Source: an uncultured Clostridium sp. (lineage in GTDB: Bacteria; Bacillota; Clostridia; Lachnospirales; Lachnospiraceae). From it: 64,000 bases of DNA. A program made the position numbers and the translations under genes. This document shows positions 1 through 9,696 of the stretch, in pieces (within the stretch, counting starts at the first letter, position 1; each line of letters starts with the position of its first letter). The notes beneath the pieces were generated by a model. That model was given only the letters and a program-made list of their open reading frames with translations, searched no databases and was not told the origin of the DNA. The stretch covers positions 1 through 64,000 of the forward strand of contig CANRZB010000001.1 of assembly GCA_947644195.1 (NCBI GenBank). The letters run 5' to 3'.

Positions 1-1096
1 ATCCCCTTACTGCATCATAACTGGGCACTTCCGAGGTAATCCCGTATGCGCCATACTGCATAAAATAAGTATAATCCATATCATCGCCAAGTTTCGGCAA
101 GTCATATAGCCAATCCTTAGCATTATTATTAGGCGTATTAGCCTGATGCTTTTGCTCAAACTTGCTCTTTGGCATGGCAAAATACAGATAGGAATTGCCT
201 GTACGGCTATCATTTGCACCCATGTCGTCCCACGTCAAATCCATATAATAGTAAGTTTCTCCATTGTCAAAGGAAACGCAGTTCCATGCATGGGGTTCTG
301 CCTGCCCATCTTTTGTAACTTTCCCTGTTACATATACATTAGGAATATCCAGGATATTTAACAGAAAGGAAAATGCCTTAGCGTACCCTTCGCTTACCAC
401 CGCATGATGCTCCCCATCGAACACCCCCTCAATGGTGTATGCCCAATCTGCAACCTCTGAAGTACTGCCATCCGGCTGATATGCAAAATCCACATTTGAG
501 ATAATCATCTCATCCATTTCCCACACCTTATCATAGGTGAGAAAATAATATCCTGCCACATCCAAATATTTTTTTACCTCATTGGCTATCTTCTCCTTCA
601 TATCCTCTCTCTTCTGTTTGGCAGAAGCATCCTCGCCCCAATAAGACTCTCTGACAAGCGGGGCTAAATGAGTACTCGAAATATCACATTCATTCTCTAG
701 CCAAAAAAGCCCCGGATGATCCGCCTCAAAGGCGATCCACACCTGTGAAGCATCCTCCATATTCAGGTCTAAATCATTATACTGCGTGAGAAACGGCACA
801 TAGACCTTCGTTCCACCACCTATTATGTATTGTATGTATCCTCCCTCTGTCGTATTGTTTTCAAAAGTTTCCAGATCGCGTGATATCCTATCATATAAGG
901 TCTGCTGCATCTCAGAGAGACTCTGATAGCCATAATCCCCGATGCCTTGCTCAAATATTGTCTCCTTTTCTGTGCTTTTTACTGATCCCCTATCGGCAGC
1001 CTGGGCTATTGTTCCATTCGGCAGTAACAGGGTTCCTAGAACCATTGACACACTCAGGATCACCGCTATGTATTTTCTCATCCTCTTACGATTCAT
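1..1096 (-). CDS. Secreted transglutaminase-like domain protein (C-terminus truncated by window edge)
   Basis: Manual reverse translation from ATG at 1096 (upstream AGGGGAGGTAGGC RBS): MNRKRMRKYIAVILSVSMVLGTLLLPNGTIAQAA signal peptide, then ...EGVFDGEHAVVSEGYAKAFSFLL...PHAWNCVSF...YYYMDLTWDD, the transglutaminase-like core motifs. Absent from the ORF track because it runs off the window. Confidence 0.75.
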   Translation of the reverse strand, partial: MNRKRMRKYIAVILSVSMVLGTLLLPNGTIAQAADRGSVKSTEKETIFEQGIGDYGYQSLSEMQQTLYDRISRDLETFENNTTEGGYIQYIIGGGTKVYVPFLTQYNDLDLNMEDASQVWIAFEADHPGLFWLENECDISSTHLAPLVRESYWGEDASAKQKREDMKEKIANEVKKYLDVAGYYFLTYDKVWEMDEMIISNVDFAYQPDGSTSEVADWAYTIEGVFDGEHHAVVSEGYAKAFSFLLNILDIPNVYVTGKVTKDGQAEPHAWNCVSFDNGETYYYMDLTWDDMGANDSRTGNSYLYFAMPKSKFEQKHQANTPNNNAKDWLYDLPKLGDDMDYTYFMQYGAYGITSEVPSYDAVRG

Positions 1097-1462
1097 ATGC
1101 CTACCTCCCCTTCTTTTGTTGGATTTTTTCTTAACGTAATATATCAATATTTTATCATTATAGCATCCTATCTCCCTTTTGTCACTAAACCGTGTCATTC
1201 CACTTATTTCCCAGGTATTCCTCCCGAATATTTTCTACAAAAATTTTTCTAAAGGAAAAAACTCTCCTTTTATTTTTCCAATCTCAATCCTTTAATCAGA
1301 ATAAACCCATTTTCTCCCACAATGTATCCGTCATTAGCAAAAATGATAAAACAGATTTCCCGAATATCTTTCCATGACTCTCTTTTGGAAATATCCTTCA
1401 TTGCATAATCAAAAATTCCTTTTTTAATGGTAAATCAACAAATTGCTGCTGGCTGGAATTTT

Positions 1463-1897
1463 TTATTTGAACTGAACTTGTCTTATACTATCAGAAGTTT
1501 CCATAGAAAATTTCATCCTATAACCCGCATCGAAATAATTGAGCCAATTTTCAGAAGGAATATAGGAAAATAAAATCATAGAAAACTGACATCCCTCTCT
1601 TTTCTTCACTGCCGTTGGAATGATTATATCAGCGTATACAGAAGGCTCCGCTCCCCCTTCTATGACACATTGATCTCTTGGTTTTTCTCCACTATAATAA
1701 TTGGTTTGAACAATAGTTCCAGTACTGAACCCAACATTAAGTCCATAATTTTTTTCAATTGTTTGAGAAATAGGCGCACTTATATCTAATAACCAATTTG
1801 ATAATTTCTCTTTTAAATAATTTGCAGAAATTTTTATCCCTTTTTTAAGGGCATCCCACGCTATTCCAGATAATACTACAGATGTCAGTTCTTCCAT
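1463..1897 (-). CDS. Hypothetical protein, 144 aa
   Basis: ORF in an intergenic gap; sensible amino acid composition, no family recognised. Confidence 0.55.
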   Translation of the reverse strand: MEELTSVVLSGIAWDALKKGIKISANYLKEKLSNWLLDISAPISQTIEKNYGLNVGFSTGTIVQTNYYSGEKPRDQCVIEGGAEPSVYADIIIPTAVKKREGCQFSMILFSYIPSENWLNYFDAGYRMKFSMETSDSIRQVQFK

Positions 1898-1946
1898 TTA
1901 AATTTCTAAAAAACAAGTAACACACCTTTCGGTGTAGTAACGCAAA

Positions 1947-1972
1947 ACAGCGTAGCCGCAAAGCTACGCTGT
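1947..1972 (-). terminator. Hairpin downstream of the aconitase-family gene, probable terminator
   Basis: Perfect 10-bp stem ACAGCGTAGC / GCTACGCTGT with 6-nt loop; followed on the minus strand by TTTTGCG. Confidence 0.6.
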
Positions 1973-2013
1973 CTATTCATGCTTATTTCAGAAACGATAT
2001 CGGTATTACATAA

Positions 2014-4305
2014 TTACATATGCGCACGGTAATAATTAATCAGACATCCCCTGGAGATAATCTCCCGCTCATCCTCGGTCAAATCTCCCAGACGTAATTC
2101 AAATTCTTTCAAATCATCCCCAACGACATAAGCCTTAATGACATCTTCCTTATGTTCCACCGCTTTTTTGATATCTTTGACAAAGATATAATCGCCATTC
2201 TGGAACGGAATCTCATCAGGATACAAAAATGGCAACATTCCCCAGTTAATCAGGTTGGAGCGATACCGCTTGGTTGCATATTCCTTTGCAATATTGGCAA
2301 AACCGCCTAATACTTTCTGGCAGGAAGCCGCCTGCTCGCGAGCGGAACCATCCCCCGGCTTGACCGCATAAATCATACTGCCGATCTGCGTTTCCTTCGG
2401 GTCCACAGTAAATTTCTCATTAATCTTAGCAAAAACATCCTGTACTTCCGGCAGAGCAGCATAGATATCTTCTCCGGCAATCCTTGCCTTTTCCCCTAAC
2501 TGTACCGCTTTTGCTTTTCCAACATATTCCGGGTCCTTACGGGACAGGGTAAACTCTGCCAGCCCTAGAGGATTCGAACGGAACGAAGATGTCTCCCCGG
2601 ATGGAATTAATTCATCGGTCGTGGTAACCGGATCATGGATCTCGGAAACCACTTTCAATACCATGTTGTCCGTTAATGCGGACATCTCCGGCCAGTCTTT
2701 GATATTCGGGCCAAATTTGATCTCTACCGAAGGATCTGCCTTGCCCACTCCATCATAGACACGGTTCTCATAAATCGTACTGTCAAAGAAATATTTCGGT
2801 TTCTGATAGTCTACATCAATGTCGGTAGCCGCTGTCAGATATCCTTGGTTTGCAGCCGTTGCCGCAATCGAACGAGCATCCATTAAAGCGACGGAAGCAA
2901 TCTGTCCGTTGGTTACCTTAGAACCCTCACGGTTCGGGAAATTACGGGTAGAATGACGAATGGATAAACCGTTATTCGGCGGCACATCCCCGGCGCCAAA
3001 GCATGGACCACAAAACGCAGAACGCACCGTGGCTCCCGTTGCCATCAGATCCGCAATCGCTCCATTTTTCACCAGTTCCATAAATACCGGCTGGCTGGAA
3101 GGATAAACACTCAGAGAAAATTCATCGGCACCGATATTCTTTCCACGCAGAATATCCGCTGCATCACATACGTTCTCAAATCCGCCGCCGGCACAGCCAG
3201 CAATAACTCCCTGTTCCACATATAATTTTCCATGGCGAACTTTATCTTTTAACGTGTACTGAATGGCATTATTATCCAGGCTAATTGCCGCTTTTTTCTC
3301 CACATCATCCAAAATATCCATCAGATTGGCATTTAATTCCTCAATCGTATAAACATTACTTGGATGGAACGGCATCGCAATCATTGGTTTGATCTCTGAC
3401 AGATCCACCGTAACCATACCATCATAATAAGCAACTGCCTCCGGTTTTAACTCCTGATACTCCTCTGGACGTTTATGGATCTCATAAAATTCACGGATCT
3501 GCTCGTCCGTTGTCCAGATAGAGGACAGACAGGTGGTTTCCGTCGTCATAACATCCACACCGATACGGAAATCCGCTGACAGATTTGCTACACCCGGCCC
3601 CACAAATTCCATGACCTTGTTTTTGACATAACCATTCTGGAATACCGCACCGATAATCGCTAAAGCCACATCCTGCGGCCCCACACCCTTCTGTGGCTTG
3701 CCTGTCAAATAGATCGCTACCACATCCGGCTTTGCAATATCATAGGTACGGCTTAACAGCTGTTTTACTAACTCTGGCCCACCTTCTCCCATCGCCATGG
3801 TTCCCAAAGCACCATATCGGGTATGGGAATCGGAACCCAGAATCATCTTACCGCCGCCGGCTAACATCTCCCTGGCAAACTGATGGATCACTGCCTGATG
3901 CGGTGGTACATACATGCCGCCATATTTCTTGGCACAGGACAGACCAAACATATGGTCATCCTCATTGATCGTTCCGCCCACGGCACATAAACTGTTGTGA
4001 CAATTCGTTAATACATACGGCACCGGAAATTTTTCCAGTCCCGAAGCTCTGGCGGTCTGAATAATTCCCACAAAAGTAATGTCATGGGAAGTCAATTTAT
4101 CAAATTTAATCTGCAGATTTTCCATATTACCGGATGTATTGTGCGCTTCCAAAATGCGGTACGCCATAGTTCCTTTCGCAGCCTCCTCTTTTGCAGGAGC
4201 AGCGTTACCGGTCTTTGCCTGCAGTTCCTTTGCAGCTTCAGCGGTATCTTCAATAATATCCGTTCCGTGAACGAGATAGACACCATTGTCATATAGTTTA
4301 ATCAT
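2014..4305 (-). CDS. Aconitase-family hydratase (YbhJ-like)
   Basis: Start at [14 protein letters not shown] preceded by CCAAGGAGGA. Aconitase motifs: [59 protein letters not shown]. Confidence 0.85.
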   Translation of the reverse strand: MIKLYDNGVYLVHGTDIIEDTAEAAKELQAKTGNAAPAKEEAAKGTMAYRILEAHNTSGNMENLQIKFDKLTSHDITFVGIIQTARASGLEKFPVPYVLTNCHNSLCAVGGTINEDDHMFGLSCAKKYGGMYVPPHQAVIHQFAREMLAGGGKMILGSDSHTRYGALGTMAMGEGGPELVKQLLSRTYDIAKPDVVAIYLTGKPQKGVGPQDVALAIIGAVFQNGYVKNKVMEFVGPGVANLSADFRIGVDVMTTETTCLSSIWTTDEQIREFYEIHKRPEEYQELKPEAVAYYDGMVTVDLSEIKPMIAMPFHPSNVYTIEELNANLMDILDDVEKKAAISLDNNAIQYTLKDKVRHGKLYVEQGVIAGCAGGGFENVCDAADILRGKNIGADEFSLSVYPSSQPVFMELVKNGAIADLMATGATVRSAFCGPCFGAGDVPPNNGLSIRHSTRNFPNREGSKVTNGQIASVALMDARSIAATAANQGYLTAATDIDVDYQKPKYFFDSTIYENRVYDGVGKADPSVEIKFGPNIKDWPEMSALTDNMVLKVVSEIHDPVTTTDELIPSGETSSFRSNPLGLAEFTLSRKDPEYVGKAKAVQLGEKARIAGEDIYAALPEVQDVFAKINEKFTVDPKETQIGSMIYAVKPGDGSAREQAASCQKVLGGFANIAKEYATKRYRSNLINWGMLPFLYPDEIPFQNGDYIFVKDIKKAVEHKEDVIKAYVVGDDLKEFELRLGDLTEDEREIISRGCLINYYRAHM

Positions 4306-4428
4306 ACGAGTCCTCCTTGGATAAGTTCCTATCATATTACAAAAGGTGAGCGCACTAAGAATACTCTCCAGTGCGCCATTGCATGTACCATAGTAACACA
4401 ATCTTAATTATTTGTCTATGCCCCGTAT

Positions 4429-5061
4429 TTACAGTTTCTTCTTACATAGATCCTGTAAACAGCACCCTTCACAGTTTGGCTTCGTCCGGGCAGAACAGAC
4501 GTCTCTGCCGTGATAGACTAATCTATGGCAGAAAGCGCTCCCCTCCTCCGGGGGAATCAGTTTCCACAGTTCCATTTCCACTTTTTTAGGATCCCGGATT
4601 CCATCCACCAGCCCCATCCGATTAACCAGACGGATACAGTGGGTATCCGTAACAATCGCAGGTTTCCCAAATACATCACCCATAATTAGATTGGCGCTTT
4701 TCCGCCCCACACCGGGCAGACGCAACAAGGCATCAAAATCCTCTGGCACCTGGCTGCCAAATTCATCCCGAAGCATCTTCATACAGGCACTGATATCTCG
4801 CGCCTTACTTTTGCCGAGCCCACACGGTCGGACAATCTCTTCAATTTCCTCCACTGCCGCTTCCGCTAACGCATCCACATCCGGGAATTTCTCATAGAGT
4901 TTCGGCACAATCTGGTTTACTCTGGCATCGGTACACTGCGCTGCCAGCCGCACACTTACCAACAATTTCCACGCTTCCCGGTCTTCTAATGTACAGTCTG
5001 CCTCTGGATACGCCTCTCGCAGGCGCTCTATGATCGCCTTTGCACGTTGTTTTTTCGTCAT
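4429..5061 (-). CDS. nth: Endonuclease III
   Basis: HhH motif LPGVGRKSANLIMGDVFGKPAIVTDTHCIRLVNRMGLV and C-terminal [4Fe-4S] cysteine cluster. Start chosen at MTKKQRAKAI with upstream GAGAAGGAG. Confidence 0.92.
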   Translation of the reverse strand: MTKKQRAKAIIERLREAYPEADCTLEDREAWKLLVSVRLAAQCTDARVNQIVPKLYEKFPDVDALAEAAVEEIEEIVRPCGLGKSKARDISACMKMLRDEFGSQVPEDFDALLRLPGVGRKSANLIMGDVFGKPAIVTDTHCIRLVNRMGLVDGIRDPKKVEMELWKLIPPEEGSAFCHRLVYHGRDVCSARTKPNCEGCCLQDLCKKKL

Positions 5062-5126
5062 CGTTTTCTCCTTCTCGCATGATATCATTTCTCATTACAC
5101 CCCCTCTTAATCCCCTTTCTATCTGC

Positions 5127-5750
5127 CTAAAAAATCCCCTCTTTTTTCTGTATAAAGACACCCTTTCTAGCCATCTTAGAAATAATTACTCCTTCATCAA
5201 ATTCACAATGCAACAAATCTTCCGGTATGATAGCTACCGGTTCGATGGAGGGAATTGCACCATTCCTGATTTCATCCATCGAAACACTGCCCGCTGATAA
5301 TTCTAACGACGTCTGTATCATACCCACAAATGGCAGCATCCAAATTTCCCGCATAAGCGTTGTTATTTTATGAAGCCTTTGATCATGGTATCGCCTCTTC
5401 CCCTCCTCGAATCTGATAAAATCATGTTCTGGAAAAATGATATGAAAAGAAAACACTTTCTTTTTCCTATCGTTAAGCATAAATACCCTTACTTCTGAAA
5501 ATCCCTCATACGCAAAGCAAATTTGCCTATAATCATGAGAATAATGTTCCGAATATCCAAGCACAAAATTACTTTCTAATTTCTTTTGATTCCATGCTAT
5601 GATACGTTCCAAGGATTCCTTTTCAAAACCGTAAAATCCGCTTAAAAATAGGAATCCTACACGTTCCAATGATTTACAAAAATCAGAAACCAAATTTCCA
5701 TAAATATTCTCTCTGTCACAATCAATTTCTACAGAAAAATAAGCTGGCAT
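5127..5750 (-). CDS. Hypothetical protein, 207 aa
   Basis: Long ORF in an otherwise uncovered region; no family recognised. Confidence 0.6.
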   Translation of the reverse strand: MPAYFSVEIDCDRENIYGNLVSDFCKSLERVGFLFLSGFYGFEKESLERIIAWNQKKLESNFVLGYSEHYSHDYRQICFAYEGFSEVRVFMLNDRKKKVFSFHIIFPEHDFIRFEEGKRRYHDQRLHKITTLMREIWMLPFVGMIQTSLELSAGSVSMDEIRNGAIPSIEPVAIIPEDLLHCEFDEGVIISKMARKGVFIQKKEGIF

Positions 5751-5954
5751 CTCTCTCTTTCAATCCCCCTGATCATTGTAAAGATCACAACCGACGGTAT
5801 ATCAATTATATCATAGCGAGATCGAAAAGCAAGAAACGCTTGCAGAGAACGGAAAAAATGGGGCGTTAAACGCAAAATACATTGCACCTGCAACGAACTT
5901 GTAGTAAAATAACTGCTAAGCGACTATGAAATGAACTTACAACGGAGGTATCAC

Positions 5955-6881
5955 ATGAAGCATTTAATCAGTCCCTTAGATCTTTCGCCGGAAGAGTTAG
6001 ACCAAATCCTATCTCTTGGGCAGCGTATTATGAAAGACCCCTCGAAATATTCCCATGTATGCGATGGAAAAAAACTTGCTACTTTATTTTATGAACCAAG
6101 CACCCGAACCCGTCTCAGTTTTGAAGCTGCTATGCTGAACCTGGGAGGCAGCGTGCTTGGTTTTTCTTCTGCCGATTCCAGTTCTGCCGCCAAAGGGGAA
6201 AGCGTGGCAGATACCATTCGCGTCATCTCCTCGTATGCGGATATCTGTGCGATGCGCCATCCCAAAGAAGGTGCTCCGACCGTAGCAGCCATGCATTCCG
6301 GGATCCCGGTCATCAATGCAGGCGATGGCGGACATAACCATCCAACCCAGACACTGACCGATCTCATCACGATCCAGACCTTGAAAGGACGTCTTGACCA
6401 TCTGACCATCGGTATGTGCGGAGATTTGAAATTCGGCCGCACGGTACATTCTCTGATCAACGCCATGGTGCGCTACCCAGGGATCCGTTTTGTGTTAATT
6501 TCCCCGGATGAACTGCGTATCCCGGACTATCTTCGCCAGGAAGTGCTCGTTGACGGCAACATTGATTTTATCGAGACAAACGAGTTAGAGAAACATATGC
6601 CGGATCTGGATATCCTGTATATGACCAGAGTGCAAAGGGAACGTTTCTTCAACGAAGAAGATTATATCCGCTTAAAAGACAGCTTTATCTTAGATGCCGC
6701 AAAGATGCGCTTTGCCAAGGAAGATATGTATGTCCTACACCCACTGCCCCGTGTCAATGAGATCTCCACGGAAGTAGACAGCGACCCAAGAGCAGTGTAC
6801 TTTTTGCAGGCAAAATATGGCGTCTATGTACGTATGGCGTTAATGATGACATTATTAGGATTGGAGGATGTAGTATGTTAA
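5955..6881 (+). CDS. pyrB: Aspartate carbamoyltransferase catalytic subunit
   Basis: [57 protein letters not shown]; start [11 protein letters not shown] with GGAGGT RBS. Confidence 0.97.
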   Translation: MKHLISPLDLSPEELDQILSLGQRIMKDPSKYSHVCDGKKLATLFYEPSTRTRLSFEAAMLNLGGSVLGFSSADSSSAAKGESVADTIRVISSYADICAMRHPKEGAPTVAAMHSGIPVINAGDGGHNHPTQTLTDLITIQTLKGRLDHLTIGMCGDLKFGRTVHSLINAMVRYPGIRFVLISPDELRIPDYLRQEVLVDGNIDFIETNELEKHMPDLDILYMTRVQRERFFNEEDYIRLKDSFILDAAKMRFAKEDMYVLHPLPRVNEISTEVDSDPRAVYFLQAKYGVYVRMALMMTLLGLEDVVC

Positions 6882-7300
6882 ACATCGGTGGATTGAAAGA
6901 AGGCATCGTCATTGACCATATCCAGGCTGGCGGCGCTATGAAAATATATGACTATCTGAATTTAGAAAAATTGGATTGCTCGGTTGCTATTATTAAAAAT
7001 GCCCGCAGTAATAAGATGGGAAAAAAAGATATCATAAAAATTGAAGGCCCTCTTGATATTGATTTAAATGTACTGGGAGTATTGGATCATAAGATCACGA
7101 TTAACATCATCCGGGATAATGAAATTGTAGAAAAGAAAAAATTGTCCCCTCCAGAAACCGTGACTGGCATAATTAAATGTAGAAATCCCCGGTGCATTAC
7201 CTCGATTGAACAGGAATTGGCCCATTCCTTTAAGCTGACTGACCGAGAAAAACGAATCTACCGCTGTATCTACTGTGAATCAAAATTTAAAGGAAATTAA
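6875..7300 (+). CDS. pyrI: Aspartate carbamoyltransferase regulatory subunit
   Basis: [19 protein letters not shown] and Zn-binding [12 protein letters not shown]...CIYCESKF; overlaps the pyrB stop. Confidence 0.95.
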   Translation: MLNIGGLKEGIVIDHIQAGGAMKIYDYLNLEKLDCSVAIIKNARSNKMGKKDIIKIEGPLDIDLNVLGVLDHKITINIIRDNEIVEKKKLSPPETVTGIIKCRNPRCITSIEQELAHSFKLTDREKRIYRCIYCESKFKGN

Positions 7301-7308
7301 AACAGACG

Positions 7309-7350
7309 TCCCCCTATTTCCCATGATATCTAATCTGGAAAATAGGGGGA
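7309..7350 (+). terminator. Probable terminator after pyrI
   Basis: CCCCCTATTTCC ... GGAAAATAGGGGG near-perfect stem followed by a T-rich tract. Confidence 0.65.
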
Positions 7351-7387
7351 TATTATTCTGTCACCCTTCCCGATATGCCATCCTCTA

Positions 7388-7410
7388 ACAGTTAAGCTTT
7401 GCTTAACTGT
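7388..7410 (-). terminator. Probable terminator of the ECF sigma gene
   Basis: Perfect stem ACAGTTAAGC-TTT-GCTTAACTGT just downstream of the sigma gene stop at 7420. Confidence 0.55.
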
Positions 7411-7419
7411 GGCACAAAC

Positions 7420-7923
7420 TTATTTTCTCCTTAAGACCTCCTCTAATTTTTTCCGCCCCCGGTAATAAATTACCTTGGCAGAATTTTCTGAGATTCGAAG
7501 AATTTGTCCGATCTCCTGATAGGAAAGCTCGAAATACACCCGATAAATCATGACATCCCGATACTTTTTCCCCAACCTGCGGATTGCCATACGCAGTGCG
7601 TTCCTTTCCTCCCTGTGCAAAACAGTTTCTTCCGTGGACGCAATTCCTCCACTGTCCTGCAATAATGGCTGCTCCCAGGGAATTTCCCTGGTCTTTCTAG
7701 AAAAATATTTATAGGATACATTTTTGGCAATCTGGCAGATCCATGTCTTCACACTACAATCTCCCCGATACCGATGCAGGGATAGAAAGACCTGAAAAAA
7801 AGTTTCCTGGGTCAGTTCCTCTGCCAGTGGATAGTCCCCATTGCTCCATTTGAGCAAAAAATACAAGATATCCTGATAATATTTTTCATACAAAGATTCA
7901 AAATCCTGTTCTATTCTATTCAT
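7420..7923 (-). CDS. RNA polymerase sigma factor, ECF/sigma-70 family
   Basis: Region 2 YEKYYQDILYFLLKWSNGDYPLAEELTQETFFQVFLSLHRYRGDCSVKTWICQIAKNVSYKYFSRK and region 4 LGKKYRDVMIYRVYFELSYQEIGQILRISENSAKVIYYRGRKKL. Confidence 0.93.
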   Translation of the reverse strand: MNRIEQDFESLYEKYYQDILYFLLKWSNGDYPLAEELTQETFFQVFLSLHRYRGDCSVKTWICQIAKNVSYKYFSRKTREIPWEQPLLQDSGGIASTEETVLHREERNALRMAIRRLGKKYRDVMIYRVYFELSYQEIGQILRISENSAKVIYYRGRKKLEEVLRRK

Positions 7924-7994
7924 CGTATCCCCTCAGTAAGCTCCAGTCAAATCATTCCTTCCTGTGAAAGAAAGGAAGCATAAAAATGTACCGA

Positions 7995-8804
7995 TTACTG
8001 TTGATTCATTGCATCTGGTCCATCCTCCTCTGTCGCATCTATCACGCTGGAATCAACACCCAGCTTCGGCAGCTTTGAGGTCAGAATATACTTTCCGATA
8101 ATATCCTCACGGCCAGCACAGCCAACATATCGACTGTCATAAGAGATCTCATACTGGTCTCCCAGGAAAAAATATTGATTTTTCGGGACAGTCAATTTCA
8201 AATTCTCCGGATTTTTTTGATAACTTTCCGTTGCACCGATTCCATCATAACGTGGATCAATGCTTCCATTGACAGATAACTGCCCTTTTTTTATTTCAAT
8301 CACATCTCCCGGAATTCCTACAACCCGGTATAAACCATACAGCTGACCGGAATCCATTTGTAACATAACAATATCCCCTCGCCGAGGGCCATGCAGGAGG
8401 TAAGAAAGCTTGGAAACTAAACAGTGATCCCCATTCACAATTTTAGGTTCCATATTATCCCCTGCCATGATCAAATCTTGAAAACTCATCTGATAGGCAA
8501 GAAACAGGCTAACCGTCAACAAAATCCCTAAACAGATATTCCGCACCTTTCTTTTTTTCAATCTTTTGGAAACAGCTTGATACCTTCCCCTCTCCTCGCT
8601 TTCCTCTCCAGATAATGACACCTCTGTTTTTCTTATTTTCTGTGAATACCAGGCTGCTATCTCTTTATTTTTCTTTTGACAGGCAGGGCAATTCTCCAGA
8701 TGATCTTTGATAATTTTCTCCGTCTCTTTCCCAATATTGTGCTCCTGATACAACGGCAATAATTCTTCAATCAAAACACAATATTCCTTTTGCTTATCTT
8801 GCAT
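7995..8804 (-). CDS. Zinc-finger (anti-sigma type) domain fused to a signal-peptidase-I-like domain lacking the catalytic dyad
   Basis: N-terminal HLENCPACQ (Hx3Cx2C), one TM (NICLGILLTVSLFLAYQM), then SPase-I-like GDNMEPKIVNGD, RGDIVMLQM, LYRVVGIPGD, YFFLGDQYEISYDSRYVG. Confidence 0.85.
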   Translation of the reverse strand: MQDKQKEYCVLIEELLPLYQEHNIGKETEKIIKDHLENCPACQKKNKEIAAWYSQKIRKTEVSLSGEESEERGRYQAVSKRLKKRKVRNICLGILLTVSLFLAYQMSFQDLIMAGDNMEPKIVNGDHCLVSKLSYLLHGPRRGDIVMLQMDSGQLYGLYRVVGIPGDVIEIKKGQLSVNGSIDPRYDGIGATESYQKNPENLKLTVPKNQYFFLGDQYEISYDSRYVGCAGREDIIGKYILTSKLPKLGVDSSVIDATEEDGPDAMNQQ

Positions 8805-8880
8805 AAAAAATCCTTTCTGTTTTGAACAACTAATTCCATGTGTCTCCTAACTCTGCAGCAGAATCATTTGTGATCACATA

Positions 8881-8911
8881 GATTAGTACCTTCAAAAACA
8901 GAAAGGTTACA
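8881..8911 (-). promoter_or_regulatory. Candidate ECF-type promoter upstream of the anti-sigma/sigma pair
   Basis: Minus strand TGTAACCTTTC then GTACTAATC; 16 nt between TGTAAC and GTACTA, matching AAC-N16/17-CGT-type ECF promoter architecture. Confidence 0.45.
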
Positions 8912-8952
8912 AAAAACTTGCTCTTTTTATCAGGGAGAATTGCAAGAATTCA

Positions 8953-9684
8953 TTATATCAATTCCATAATCCGCTTTTTATAGTCCAGAAATTCTTCCGT
9001 CAGCAAAAATGACGGATCTCGTGGTTTTTTCTGTTCTATTTGAATTTCCTCTCGAATCTGTCCCGGCTGCCCGGACAGAATATAGATCCGGTCAGACAAC
9101 AAAATCGCCTCGTCAATATCATGGGTAATCAATAACGTAGATAGATGAATCCGCTCCATCACATCCAGATACCAATGGTGCATGGCACTTTTTGTCATGG
9201 TATCCAAGGCACTGAATGGCTCATCTAAGAGTGCAACCTCACCAGAAAACAGATAAGTACGAAGTAACGCTGCCCGCTGTTTCATTCCACCGGAAAGCTG
9301 CGCAGGATATTTCGCCTCATAGCCTTCCAGCCCAAATTCTTTGAAATACCGTTTCGCCTCCTGTCTGGCGGCCTGTTTCTTTACGCCCCGGATCCGTAAC
9401 GGCAGGGAAACATTATCCAATACCGTTTTGTAGGGAAACAACATATCTTTCTGAAGCATATAACTGATCTTCCCCGGTCTGCCGGTAATATTCTCCTCCT
9501 CAAGCCAGACTGACCCGGATGCAGGCTCCAGCAAACCAGCAATAATATGAAACAATGTCGTCTTACCCACTCCACTGGCACCTAACAGACTAACCAACTC
9601 CCCCTGCGCCAGATGGATCTGGATATTTTCCAGGACTTGTTTGCTGCCAAAAGCGGCAGAAACCTTTTTTACTTCCAGTTTCAT
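8953..9684 (-). CDS. thiZ: ABC transporter ATPase (ThiZ/nitrate-taurine type)
   Basis: GASGVGKTTLFHIIAGL, LSGGMKQRAALLRTYL, ALLDEPFSALD; adjacent NMT1/THI5-like SBP and TPP riboswitch. Confidence 0.85.
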   Translation of the reverse strand: MKLEVKKVSAAFGSKQVLENIQIHLAQGELVSLLGASGVGKTTLFHIIAGLLEPASGSVWLEEENITGRPGKISYMLQKDMLFPYKTVLDNVSLPLRIRGVKKQAARQEAKRYFKEFGLEGYEAKYPAQLSGGMKQRAALLRTYLFSGEVALLDEPFSALDTMTKSAMHHWYLDVMERIHLSTLLITHDIDEAILLSDRIYILSGQPGQIREEIQIEQKKPRDPSFLLTEEFLDYKKRIMELI

Positions 9685-9696
9685 TCCATTCCCCCA

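Noticed and set aside
1192-1377. 61-aa plus-strand ORF in the 1.1-1.4 kb gap
   Set aside because: A/T-rich low-complexity translation, no RBS, no homology cue.
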